The notes below the pieces were generated by a model that ran no database searches, was not told where the DNA came from, and worked only from the letters and a program-made list of their open reading frames with translations. A stretch of 64,000 nucleotides of DNA from Streptomyces xinghaiensis S187 (GTDB lineage: Bacteria > Actinomycetota > Actinomycetes > Streptomycetales > Streptomycetaceae), in assembly GCF_000220705.2 (NCBI RefSeq), contig NZ_CP023202.1, positions 5,858,501 to 5,922,500 of the forward strand, read 5' to 3'. The position numbers and the translations under genes are program-made. Position 1 is the first letter of the stretch. Each line of letters starts with the position of its first letter. Of this stretch, positions 31,978-40,418 are shown piece after piece.

Positions 31978-34343
31978 TACGCGGCCCTCCCGGTCGTGTT
32001 CGTCGTCCCCGTCGTCCCCGTCGTTCCTGCCGTCCCCGGCCTCCTTGCCGCCGCCGGTCCGGGCCCTCGCCCGGTGTGCTGCGCGGACGGTGCGCGCCGC
32101 GTGCCCCGGACGCCGCGGACCAGCCCGGCCACGCTGTCCGCGCGCAGCTCCTCCAGGGTCACGGCCTCGGCACCCAGCCCGCGGGCCAGCTCCCCGGCCA
32201 GCCCCAGCCGCACCGGCCCCGACTCGCAGTCCACGACCACCGACGCCGTGCCCTCGGCGGCCAGCAGGTGCGCGGCCCGTGCCACCGGCGTGAACGGATC
32301 CGCCGCGCGCCCGGCGCGTGCCCCGGTGCCCGTACCGCCGCGCCCGCCGGCCCCGGCGCTCGGTGCGGCGGTCGCCCGGCCGTCGGTGACCACCACCAGC
32401 AGCGGCCGCCGGGACGCGTCCCGCAGCCGCTCCACCCGCAGCACCTCGCGTGCCCGCAGCAGCCCGGCGGCCAGCGGGGTGCGTCCGCCCGTCGGCAGTG
32501 ACTCCAGCCGCCCCGCCGCCGCGTCCACGGAGGACGTCGGCGGCAGCACCAGCTCCGCGCCCGTGCCCCGGAAGGTGACCAGCCCGACCTTGTCGCGCCG
32601 CTGGTAGGCGTCCAGCAGCAGCGACAGCACCGCGCCCTTGACGGCGCTCATCCGCCGCCGCGCCGCCATCGACCCGGAGGCGTCGACGAGGAACAGTACG
32701 AGATTGCCCTCGCGTCCCTCGCGCACCGCCTCCCGCAGATCGTCGCGGCGCACCACCAGACCGCTGCCGGCCCGGCCCCGCGCGCGCTGGTACGGGGCGG
32801 CGGCCCGGACGGTCGCGGCCAGATGGAGCTTCGTCAGGGCGCCCCGCGGCCGTCGCGCGCCGGTTGTGCGCCCGTGCCGGGTGCGGGCGCGCGAGCGGCG
32901 CCCGGCCGCCCCCTCGCCCAGGCCCGGCACGGTCAGCACCCGGGTGCGGAACGGATCGGCGGCTCCCACCGCGCGCTGCCCGGGGCCGTCCCCGCCGGCG
33001 ACCGGCCGGTCCTCCCCGGCGGGCTCGTCCCCCGCCGTGGCGGACGGCTCGCCCGCCGGCTCCCCCGCACCGTCCGGGCGGCCGCCGGGGTTCTCCGCGG
33101 CGCCCCCGTCCTCCGGGCCGCCGGGGTTCTGCTCCGGTGCGGTGTCCCCGCCCGGCGCGCTCCCGTCGTCCGTGCCGTCGCCGTTTCCGCCGTTCCCGTC
33201 GTCTCCGCCGTCCCCGCCCCCGGAACCGTCCGGTCCGCCACCCGGGTCGTCCGGGCCGCCGGGGCCCGGGTCCGGTTCGTCGTCGCCGCCGAACTCCTCC
33301 AGCGTCCGGTCCAGCTTCTCCTCGTCCAGGCCCGGCGCGTCGAACGGATTGCGGCGCCGGCGGTGCGGGAGCGCCAGCAGCGCCGCCTGCCGGACGTCCT
33401 CCTCGCGCACGTCCGTGCGACCGGCCCAGGCGGCGAGCGCCGTCGCCGTACGGGCCATCACGATGTCCGCGCGCATCCCGTCCACCTCGAACGCGGCGCA
33501 GACGGCGGCGATCCGGCGCAGTGACCGGTCGTCCAGCACGACCGACGGCAGCAGCGCGCGCGCCGCCGCGATCCGCGCCCGCAGCGCCGACTCCTCGGCC
33601 GCCCAGCGGGCGGCGAAGCCGGCCGGGTCGTCGTCGTGGGCCAGCCGCCGCCGGACGACCTCCACCCGCAGCTCCGGCTCGCGCGAGGCGGAGACCTCGA
33701 CCGTCAGCCCGAACCGGTCGAGCAACTGCGGCCGCAGTTCGCCCTCTTCCGGGTTCATCGTGCCGACCAGCAGGAAGCGCGAGGCGTGCCGTACGGAGAC
33801 CCCCTCGCGCTCCACGTACGAGGCGCCCATGGCGGCGGCGTCCAGCAGCAGGTCCACCAGATGGTCGTGGAGCAGATTGACCTCGTCGACGTAGAGAACG
33901 CCGCGGTGGGCCTCCGCGAGCAGCCCCGGTTCGAACGCCTTCTTGCCCTCCGACAGGGCGCGTTCGATGTCGAGCGCGCCGGCGAGGCGGTCCTCCGAGG
34001 CGCCGACCGGCAGTTCGACCATCCGGGCCGGCCGCTCCGTCCCCGGTGCCGCGGGGTGCGGGCCGTCGGGGCAGGCGCCGTCCGGTGCCTGCGGATCGCA
34101 GGAGAAGCGGCAGCCCGGCACCACGGCGACCGGCGGCAGCAGCGCCGACAGCGCACGCACGGCGGTCGACTTGGCGGTGCCCTTCTCCCCGCGGACGAGC
34201 ACCCCGCCCACCGCGGGGGACACCGCGTTCAGCAGCAGGCCAAGCCGCAGATCGTCCATGCCGACGATCGCGGTGAACGGGTAGTGCGGATCGGGGGAGC
34301 GGGACGCGGCGCCGGCCGTGCCGCTCGTGACGGTGTCGCTCAT
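31977..34343 (-). CDS. Fused ChlI/ChlD-type metallochelatase subunit (probable cobaltochelatase)
   Basis: 788 residues combining an AAA+ ATPase (Walker A GEKGTAKST, Walker B VLYVDEVNLL) and a C-terminal von Willebrand A domain with MIDAS motif DASGSMAARR. The two are separated by an acidic Gly/Asp/Pro-rich linker of about 130 residues. In magnesium chelatase these are two subunits; in actinobacteria the fusion serves as the ATPase partner of CobN in cobalt insertion. cobN is not in this window. GGAGGG precedes the ATG. Confidence 0.86.
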   Translation of the reverse strand: MSDTVTSGTAGAASRSPDPHYPFTAIVGMDDLRLGLLLNAVSPAVGGVLVRGEKGTAKSTAVRALSALLPPVAVVPGCRFSCDPQAPDGACPDGPHPAAPGTERPARMVELPVGASEDRLAGALDIERALSEGKKAFEPGLLAEAHRGVLYVDEVNLLHDHLVDLLLDAAAMGASYVEREGVSVRHASRFLLVGTMNPEEGELRPQLLDRFGLTVEVSASREPELRVEVVRRRLAHDDDPAGFAARWAAEESALRARIAAARALLPSVVLDDRSLRRIAAVCAAFEVDGMRADIVMARTATALAAWAGRTDVREEDVRQAALLALPHRRRRNPFDAPGLDEEKLDRTLEEFGGDDEPDPGPGGPDDPGGGPDGSGGGDGGDDGNGGNGDGTDDGSAPGGDTAPEQNPGGPEDGGAAENPGGRPDGAGEPAGEPSATAGDEPAGEDRPVAGGDGPGQRAVGAADPFRTRVLTVPGLGEGAAGRRSRARTRHGRTTGARRPRGALTKLHLAATVRAAAPYQRARGRAGSGLVVRRDDLREAVREGREGNLVLFLVDASGSMAARRRMSAVKGAVLSLLLDAYQRRDKVGLVTFRGTGAELVLPPTSSVDAAAGRLESLPTGGRTPLAAGLLRAREVLRVERLRDASRRPLLVVVTDGRATAAPSAGAGGRGGTGTGARAGRAADPFTPVARAAHLLAAEGTASVVVDCESGPVRLGLAGELARGLGAEAVTLEELRADSVAGLVRGVRGTRRAPSAQHTGRGPGPAAARRPGTAGTTGTTGTTNTTGRAA

Positions 34344-34484
34344 GCGGTGCCCTCCGGTGGAACCCTCGGAAATCGGTCAGGTGTCCGCCTCCGCTCCCCG
34401 GACGGCCGGGGCGGTACTCGGCGGGACGGCGCGCCGGGCCGCGCGCTCACGGCGGCGCGCCCGGCGGCGTACGGACAGCCGCGC

Positions 34485-36059
34485 TCACGGCGCGCCCGGT
34501 GGTACGAACGGCAGGTCCGGCGGCGCCCCCTCCTCGATCAGCCGCAGCAGCGCCCCGGTGTCGGCGTGCTCCTCGATCAGATCCCCCAGCCGGTCGAGCT
34601 GCTCCTCGCGCAGCTCCCCGAAGGCCGTGTCCGGCGCCGGCACGAAGCGGCGCCCGGCGTCCCGCGCCACCCGGCGCAGGAACGCCCGCCGGAAGGCGTC
34701 GCTCTCCAGCGAGCCGTGCCAGTGCGTGCCCCACACCGAGCCCGCCCGGCAGCCGTCCAGGGCCCGGCCCCGGCCGTCGGTCATGAACGGCTCGGCGGAG
34801 TCCGCCACGCCGGCCACCCCGTGGTGGATCTCGTAGCCCGCCACCGGTTCGCCCAGGGCCTCGCCCGCCGGCCGTGCCAGGGTCTTCTCCGCCGCGAAGC
34901 GCACCCGCAGCGGCAGCAGTCCGAGCCCGTCCACCGTCCCGGCCCGCGACTCGACCTCGTCCTCGATGCGCTCGCCCAGCATCTGGTAGCCGCCGCAGAT
35001 TCCGAGCACCGGCCGCCCCTCCGCCGCCCGGCGCGCGACGGCCTCGGCGAGCCCCCGTTCGCGCAGCCAGGCCAGCGCCCGCACGGTGCCGCGGGTGCCC
35101 GGGAGGACGACGAGATCGGCGTCGGCCAGCTCCTCCGGCCGGTCGGCGAAGCGCACCAGGACGCCGGGTTCGGCGGCCAGCGCGTCGACGTCCGTGAAGT
35201 TGGACATCAGCGGCACGGCCGCCACGGCGACCCGCAGCACCTCCTCGCCGCGCGGCGGTCCGGCGGCGGCCTCGCGGACCGCGCCGCGCAGCGAGAGCCG
35301 CAGCCCGTCCTCCTCGTCGATGCCCAGGCCGTGCGCGTACGGCAGAACGCCCAGCACCTGCCGCCCCGTCAGCCCGCGCAGCATGTCCAGCCCCGGCTCC
35401 AGCAGGGACGCGTCGCCGCGGAACTTGTTCACCACATAGCCCGCGACCAGCGCCTGGTCGGCGCGGCTCAGCAGGGCGGTGGTGCCGAAGAAGGACGCGA
35501 ACACCCCGCCCCGGTCGATGTCGCCGACCACCACGGCCGGCAGTCCGGCCGCCCGCGCGAGCCCCATGTTGACGATGTCGTGCCGGCGCAGATTGATCTC
35601 CGCCGGGCTGCCCGCGCCCTCGCAGATCACCGCGTCGTACCGGGCGCGCAGCCGCTCGTAGCAGTCGAGGACGACGGGGAGCAGCGCCTCCCGGCGGTTC
35701 GCGGCCGGGGTGCCCCCGGTCCCCGGGCCGGCCGCGAAGTAGCCCCGGGCGCTCAGCTCGCCGGCCGGTTTGCCGAGCACCACGACCTGGCTGCTGCGGT
35801 CGCCGCCGGGCTTGAGCAGCACCGGGTTCATCAGCGCCGACGGCTCCACCCGCGCCGCCTGCGCCTGCATGGCCTGCGCGCGGCCGATCTCGGCCCCCTC
35901 GGGCGTCACGAACGAGTTCAGCGACATGTTCTGCGCCTTGAACGGGGCCACGGAGACGCCCTTGCGGGCCAGCCACCGGCAGATCCCGGCGGTGACGACG
36001 CTCTTGCCCGCGTCGGAGGTGGTCCCCGCGACCAGCAGGCCGCCGCCGGTGCCGGTCAT
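34485..36059 (-). CDS. cobQ: Cobyric acid synthase
   Basis: 524 residues. Amidoligase P-loop AGTTSDAGKSVVTAG, the motif KAQNMSLNS, and a C-terminal glutamine amidotransferase with ICGGYQMLG (nucleophile Cys) and THWHGSLE. It amidates the b, d, e and g side chains of adenosylcobyrinate diamide. ATG at 36059 overlaps the cobD end by four bases. A 141-base gap with no gene separates it from the chelatase gene downstream. Confidence 0.93.
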   Translation of the reverse strand: MTGTGGGLLVAGTTSDAGKSVVTAGICRWLARKGVSVAPFKAQNMSLNSFVTPEGAEIGRAQAMQAQAARVEPSALMNPVLLKPGGDRSSQVVVLGKPAGELSARGYFAAGPGTGGTPAANRREALLPVVLDCYERLRARYDAVICEGAGSPAEINLRRHDIVNMGLARAAGLPAVVVGDIDRGGVFASFFGTTALLSRADQALVAGYVVNKFRGDASLLEPGLDMLRGLTGRQVLGVLPYAHGLGIDEEDGLRLSLRGAVREAAAGPPRGEEVLRVAVAAVPLMSNFTDVDALAAEPGVLVRFADRPEELADADLVVLPGTRGTVRALAWLRERGLAEAVARRAAEGRPVLGICGGYQMLGERIEDEVESRAGTVDGLGLLPLRVRFAAEKTLARPAGEALGEPVAGYEIHHGVAGVADSAEPFMTDGRGRALDGCRAGSVWGTHWHGSLESDAFRRAFLRRVARDAGRRFVPAPDTAFGELREEQLDRLGDLIEEHADTGALLRLIEEGAPPDLPFVPPGAP

Positions 36060-37108
36060 CCCCGCCCCTCTCCGGCGGCCCGGGAGAGGGCCGTCGCGCC
36101 ACCCCGGAGCGCCCCGTAGGCCAGCCGTCCGCCGGCGCACACCACCAGCGCCAGCGCGCCGACCCGGCGCGAGAGCCGCACCGCACGCTCGATGTCGCGC
36201 GGCTCCACCGGGCGGTTGCCGGCCCCCAGTACGGGCCGGTGTTCGACCCGGCCGCCGTACGCCAGCGTGCCGCCCAGCCGTACGCCGAGAGCCCCCGCGA
36301 ACGCGGCCTCCACCGGGCCGGCGTTGGGGCTCGGGTGGCGCCGGGCGTCGGAGCGGAGCACCCGCAGGGCGCCCCGCGGGTCCGGGCCGGCGAGCACGGC
36401 CAGCGCGGCGGTGAGCCGGGACCCGGGGAAGCCCGCCACGTCGTCCAGCCGGGCCGGGGCCCAGCCGAACCGGCGCAGCCGCGGCGACTTGTGGCCGGCC
36501 ATCGCGTCCAGGGTGTTGACCGCCCGGAAGCCGGCCAGGCCGGGCACCCCGGCGGCGGCACCCCACACCAGCGCCCCGACGACCGCGTCGGAGGTGTTCT
36601 CCGCGACGGACTCCACGACCGCCCGGGCGATCTGCTGTGCGTCCAGCGACTGCGGGTCCCGCCCGCAGAGGCCCGGCAGCCGTTCGCGCGCCGCCGCCAG
36701 GTCACCGGCCTCCAGCGCGGCGCCGACGGCCCGCGCCTCACGGCCGAGCGACGTGCCGCCCAGCACGGCCCAGGTGACGGCGGCGGTCAGCGCTCCGGAG
36801 GCGGCGGGGGAGCGGCGTACGGCACGGGAGAGGCCGGCGGCCGCGGCCACCGTGCCGCCGGCGCACAGGGCGGTGTACAGCGCCCCGGCGCCCCGGTGGT
36901 CGCGCCACAGCAGCCGCTCGGCGGCCGTCGCGGCCCGCCCGAACGCGGCGACGGGATGGCCGCGCCGGGGATCGGCCAGAAGGAGGTCGGCGAGGAAGCC
37001 GAGCGCCGTACCGGCGGCGAGGACGGCGTCCGCGGAGCGCGGGAGAGCGGATGTCGGGGGCGCGGGTGTCCGGGGTGCGGAGGCCCCGGCGGCGTCTTCG
37101 GCACGCAT
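36056..37108 (-). CDS. cobD: Adenosylcobinamide-phosphate synthase
   Basis: 350 residues, CobD/CbiB family integral membrane protein. Typical motifs are LLADPRRGHPVAAFG near the N-terminus, VVESVAENTSDAVVGAL in the middle and YRAVNTLDAM-like FRAVNTLDAMAGHKS. It attaches the aminopropanol arm to adenosylcobyric acid. First gene of the cob operon, 160 bases after the riboswitch. The first 25 residues are low-complexity. Confidence 0.92.
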   Translation of the reverse strand: MRAEDAAGASAPRTPAPPTSALPRSADAVLAAGTALGFLADLLLADPRRGHPVAAFGRAATAAERLLWRDHRGAGALYTALCAGGTVAAAAGLSRAVRRSPAASGALTAAVTWAVLGGTSLGREARAVGAALEAGDLAAARERLPGLCGRDPQSLDAQQIARAVVESVAENTSDAVVGALVWGAAAGVPGLAGFRAVNTLDAMAGHKSPRLRRFGWAPARLDDVAGFPGSRLTAALAVLAGPDPRGALRVLRSDARRHPSPNAGPVEAAFAGALGVRLGGTLAYGGRVEHRPVLGAGNRPVEPRDIERAVRLSRRVGALALVVCAGGRLAYGALRGGATALSRAAGEGRG

Positions 37109-37263
37109 CGGCTCAGACCGCCGTCACGCCTCGGAGGGGGGACGGGGGCGGCGGGGCCGCCGGGAGCGGAGGGAGGGGCGCCCGCCCGCGGGCCGTCCGG
37201 CCACGGGGCGTTCGACGGCAGGGCGTACTGCGGCGGCAGCCGGGCATCGCGTGTGTCCTCACT

Positions 37264-37279
37264 CAGGGTCCGCGCCCTG
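37264..37279 (-). terminator. Hairpin at the 3' edge of the riboswitch
   Basis: CAGGG and CCCTG pair over a 6-base loop right after the aptamer, a possible part of the expression platform. No T tract, so control may be by other means. Confidence 0.35.
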
Positions 37280-37440
37280 GTTCGACGTGACCGGCGGTGA
37301 GAGTCTCCTGGCTCCCGGATCGGCGCGGGCCCCGGTCTTCCCGCCCGTCGGAACGGGCCGTGACGTGGGTGGGGTGCGCTCCCCGGTGACAGTGGCGGGA
37401 CCGCGCCGGATTCGCACCGGCTTCCTCTCCTGCCGCCGTT
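37270..37440 (-). ncRNA. Cobalamin riboswitch
   Basis: On the minus strand the aptamer core reads AAGCCGGTGCGAATCCGGC, then the B12 box GCCACTG (37390-37396), and near the 3' end GAGCCAGGAGACTCTCACC. This order and wording are those of the AdoCbl riboswitch. It lies in the leader of cobD and should reduce expression of the whole seven-gene cob operon when cobalamin is plentiful. The end points are approximate. Confidence 0.93.
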
Positions 37441-37450
37441 TGGCCCCGGC

Positions 37451-37479
37451 AGTCCACCACGCCCGGGAACGCCCGTCAA
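37451..37479 (-). promoter_or_regulatory. Promoter of the cob operon
   Basis: On the minus strand: TTGACG (37474-37479), 17-base spacer, TGGACT (37451-37456). It would start the RNA near 37444, just upstream of the aptamer. Confidence 0.65.
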
Positions 37480-37800
37480 CTCGCCCTTGACCTGCGGGGG
37501 ATCAGTGTGCGGAGCGCCACACCGGGGCGCGCGGCGCGCACGGAGCCCGTGCCGGGACGGGAGGGGCGCACGGGACGGGGGAGCCGGCCGGCGGAGAGGG
37601 GCGGCGGGGCGGGACCGCGTACGGGCGGGCGGCCGCGGACGGGCAGGGCGGAGGACGGGCGGGCGGCGGAAGGGGCGCGGACAACGCGGAGGGCCCGCCG
37701 CCCGGCAGCACGCGTCACGCGCTGTCCGGGCTGCGGGCCCGGGTGCCGCTGTACCGCAGGCCCGTTCGACTCGGTTCGACGCGGGCGGTGCGGGAGACCG
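37480..37800. other. GC-rich spacer upstream of the cob promoter
   Basis: No gene recognised in 321 bases, although open frames exist by composition. A possible long-loop hairpin, with ten-base arms near 37660 (CGGGCGGCGG) and 37695 (CCGCCGCCCG), could end the phosphate-transport operon that reads in from the right. Confidence 0.4.
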
Positions 37801-38046
37801 TCAGGCGACGATCAGATAGATCCCGTACGCCACGACCGCCGCGGAGACCGCGAAGCACACCGTGGCGAGGGTGCGCGCCAGGGCGGTCGGCGCCTCGGTG
37901 ACCGTGGCGCCCTCCGCGCCGTCCGCCTGCGGGTGCCGCCGGGCGGAGGTGCCGACGATGCCCAGGGTGAAGACGCCGACGATGGCGACGGTCGCCACGA
38001 GGCTGACCACGGAGACCTGGCCGAGTGCTGCCCAGTCGATGTTCAT
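37801..38046 (-). CDS. Small membrane protein next to the phosphate transporter
   Basis: 81 residues with two membrane segments: VSVVSLVATVAIVGVFTLGIV near the N-terminus and ATVCFAVSAAVVAYGIYLIVA at the C-terminus, joined by an acidic loop. It starts 25 bases after the stop of the PiT gene with the ribosome site GAAGGAAG, so it is cotranscribed. Function unknown; an accessory to the transporter is plausible. Confidence 0.75.
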   Translation of the reverse strand: MNIDWAALGQVSVVSLVATVAIVGVFTLGIVGTSARRHPQADGAEGATVTEAPTALARTLATVCFAVSAAVVAYGIYLIVA

Positions 38047-38071
38047 ACGGTTCTTCCTTCTACCTGAGCCG

Positions 38072-39346
38072 TCAGACGACGGTGGCCTTGGACGCCGGGG
38101 ACTGGGGCGCCGGGGACGCGGACCGCGGGGAACCGGCCTCGCCGTCGTGGGCGGCCGCCTCCAGCACGGAGTCGGTGGGCGGCGGGGAGAGGGAGGCGAC
38201 GACGTCGGCGACGATGTCCTCGTGCTCCGGGTCGGCCTGCGGGGCGGGAACGTCGTTCACATTGCTGTGGTCGACCTTCTCCTGGCGCGACTTCACCCAG
38301 ATCCACGCGCTGCCCGCGACGGCCATGACGGCGACCGCGGTGACGCCCCAGGTGCCGCGCCCGGCCAGCAGGGCGGCCAGCCCGGCGACGAGGCCGGCGG
38401 CCGGCAGGGTCAGGCCCCAGGCGACGAACATGCGGGTCGCGGTCGACCAGCGCACCACGCCGCCCTTGCGGCCCAGGCCGGAGCCCATGATCGCGCCGGA
38501 GGACACCTGTGTGGTGGAGAGGCCGAAGCCCAGGTGGGAGGAGGCGAGGATGACGGTCGCGGCGCCGGTCTGGGCGGAGAAGCCCTGCGGCGGCTGGATG
38601 TCGGTGAGGCCCCGGCCCATGGTGCGGATGATGCGCCAGCCGCCGAGGTACGTGCCGAGGGCGATGGCGACACCGGCCGAGGTGATGACCCAGAACGGCG
38701 GACCGGCGTCGGGCGCGAGCACACCGCCGGTGATCAGCGCGAGGGTCATCACGCCCATGGTCTTCTGGGCGTCGTTGGTGCCGTGGGCGAGGGAGACCAG
38801 GGCGGCCGAGGCGATCTGCCCGGAGCGGTAGCCCTTGGCGGTGTCCCGCTCGTCGCGTCCGCGGGTGAGCCGGTAGGTGAGCCGGGTGGCGGCCAGCGCC
38901 GCGAGCCCCGCGACGATCGGCGCGGCCAGGGCCGGCAGCAGCACCTTCGAGAGGACGACGTCGAGGTGGATGGCCCCGATGCCGGCGGAGAACAGGGTGG
39001 CGCCGATCAGACCGCCGTAGAGGGCGTGCGACGAGCTGGAGGGCAGGCCCACCAGCCAGGTCAGCAGATTCCACATGATCGCGCCGACGAGCCCGGCGAA
39101 GATCACTTCTGGACGGATGCCACTCTCGTCGACGATGCCGCCGGAGATGGTCTTGGCGACCTCCACGGACAGGAACGCGCCGACGAGATTGAGGACCGCC
39201 GACATCGCCACCGCTGTCCTGGGCTTCAGGGCCCCGGTGGAGATGGTCGTGGCCATCGCGTTGGCGGTGTCGTGGAAGCCGTTCGTGAAGTCGAACACCA
39301 AGGCCGTGATGATCACGATCCCGATGAGAAGCGTGATGTGTTCCAT
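38072..39346 (-). CDS. Low-affinity inorganic phosphate transporter, PiT family
   Basis: 424 residues with about ten membrane segments. The two PiT repeats are visible as DFTNGFHDTANAMAT near the N-terminus and SLAHGTNDAQKTMG in the second half. It moves metal-phosphate with protons across the plasma membrane. The C-terminal 70 residues are acidic and probably cytoplasmic. A PHO box lies about 55-70 bases upstream, predicting control by PhoP. From memory it corresponds to PitH2 of S. coelicolor. Confidence 0.92.
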   Translation of the reverse strand: MEHITLLIGIVIITALVFDFTNGFHDTANAMATTISTGALKPRTAVAMSAVLNLVGAFLSVEVAKTISGGIVDESGIRPEVIFAGLVGAIMWNLLTWLVGLPSSSSHALYGGLIGATLFSAGIGAIHLDVVLSKVLLPALAAPIVAGLAALAATRLTYRLTRGRDERDTAKGYRSGQIASAALVSLAHGTNDAQKTMGVMTLALITGGVLAPDAGPPFWVITSAGVAIALGTYLGGWRIIRTMGRGLTDIQPPQGFSAQTGAATVILASSHLGFGLSTTQVSSGAIMGSGLGRKGGVVRWSTATRMFVAWGLTLPAAGLVAGLAALLAGRGTWGVTAVAVMAVAGSAWIWVKSRQEKVDHSNVNDVPAPQADPEHEDIVADVVASLSPPPTDSVLEAAAHDGEAGSPRSASPAPQSPASKATVV

Positions 39347-39672
39347 TCACCCAGGCAATCGTTTCGGGGGCCGGTTACACAGCGAAGGTAGGGATGCCCG
39401 GTGAACGGAAGGTGAATGGGAGTGGGCTTCCAGGTGCGATTGCGGGCCGCCGGCCGGGGGCGGCGGCGGGGTCTTATGTCCCCCATGGAGCGACATACCG
39501 GGCGGATCGCCCCCTCCAAGGCGTCCGGAGGCTGAATACGCACCGGACCGAAGGTGAACAACACTCCCGGCGGAGGCCGCGGAAGCGGGAGTTCCGTCAC
39601 CGGCCGGGGGCGGCCCGCCGACTCCCGCCCCGGCCCGCTCTCTGACAGGATCGGCCACCGGAGGTGAGGGCA
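39347..39672. other. Divergent region between the phosphate transporter and aldolase genes
   Basis: No gene in 326 bases. It holds the PHO box (39400-39417) and a further single GTTCACC heptamer on the minus strand (39553-39559). The aldolase ribosome site GGAGGTGAGGG is at 39660-39670. Confidence 0.55.
39400..39417 (-). promoter_or_regulatory. PHO box (PhoP-binding direct repeats)
   Basis: On the minus strand ATTCACC (39411-39417) and GTTCACC (39400-39406) are direct repeats exactly 11 bases apart, matching the known Streptomyces PhoP repeat unit GTTCACC. Confidence 0.75.
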
Positions 39673-40332
39673 GTGACGGAACCGCTCCCGCAGGAGCTCG
39701 CCGGCGCCTGGGCCGATCTGGTGGCCACGGCCCGGCGCACCACCGAGGAGGGGCTGGTCGTCGGCACCTCCGGCAATGTCTCGGTACGCGTCGGCGACAC
39801 GGTCCTCGTCACGCCCAGCGGGGTGCCGTACCACCGGCTCGGCCCCGCGGACGCGGTCGGCGTGGACCTCGGCGGACGGCGCCTCCTCGGCACACTGCGG
39901 CCCACCAGCGAACTGCCGATGCACCTCGCGGTCTACCGGGCCACCGGCGCCCGCGCCATCGTGCACACCCACGCCGTGCACGCCACGGCCGTGTCCACGC
40001 TCGTCACCGAGCTCCCCCTCGTCCACTACATGGCCGCCGCGCTCGGCGGCCCCGTCCGCGTCGCCCCGTACGCGCTCTACGGCAGCGAGGAGCTGGCCCG
40101 CCACACCCTGGAGGCCCTCCGCGACCGCACCGGATGCCTGCTGCGGAACCACGGCACGCTCACCTACGGCGCCACGCTCGACCAGGCGTACGACCGGACC
40201 GCGCAGCTGGAGTGGATGTGCCGGGTCTGGCTGGCCGCCCGGTCCGTGCCCGGCCTCAGCCCCGCCCTGCTCTCCCGGGAGGAGCTGGCCGAGACCGCCG
40301 GGAAACTCCGCGACTACGGCCAGCGCCCCTGA
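39673..40332 (+). CDS. Class II aldolase/adducin-family protein (fuculose-phosphate aldolase type)
   Basis: 219 residues. Zinc-site histidines are in HTHAVHA and the third in LRNHGTLTYG; the catalytic Glu is in TSELPMHLAVY; the substrate loop GTSGNVSVRV lies near the N-terminus. These enzymes split sugar phosphates such as fuculose-1-phosphate or ribulose-type substrates. The GTG at 39673 is preferred over that at 39664 because GGAGG lies 8 bases upstream. Confidence 0.85.
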   Translation: MTEPLPQELAGAWADLVATARRTTEEGLVVGTSGNVSVRVGDTVLVTPSGVPYHRLGPADAVGVDLGGRRLLGTLRPTSELPMHLAVYRATGARAIVHTHAVHATAVSTLVTELPLVHYMAAALGGPVRVAPYALYGSEELARHTLEALRDRTGCLLRNHGTLTYGATLDQAYDRTAQLEWMCRVWLAARSVPGLSPALLSREELAETAGKLRDYGQRP

Positions 40333-40418
40333 CGCCCCGCCGCGCCCCCGCCCGGCCGGGTCACCCCCGGGCGGGCCGGCACTGGCCGCCCGGCCGTATC
40401 CCGAGCACACTGGGACCG

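Noticed and set aside
37380..37430. tRNA-like GGTGCGAATCC on the minus strand
   Set aside because: It is part of the cobalamin aptamer core, with the B12 box next to it; no cloverleaf can be drawn.
37480..37800. Short open frames in the spacer before the cob promoter
   Set aside because: No ribosome site, domain or membrane pattern; composition alone explains them.
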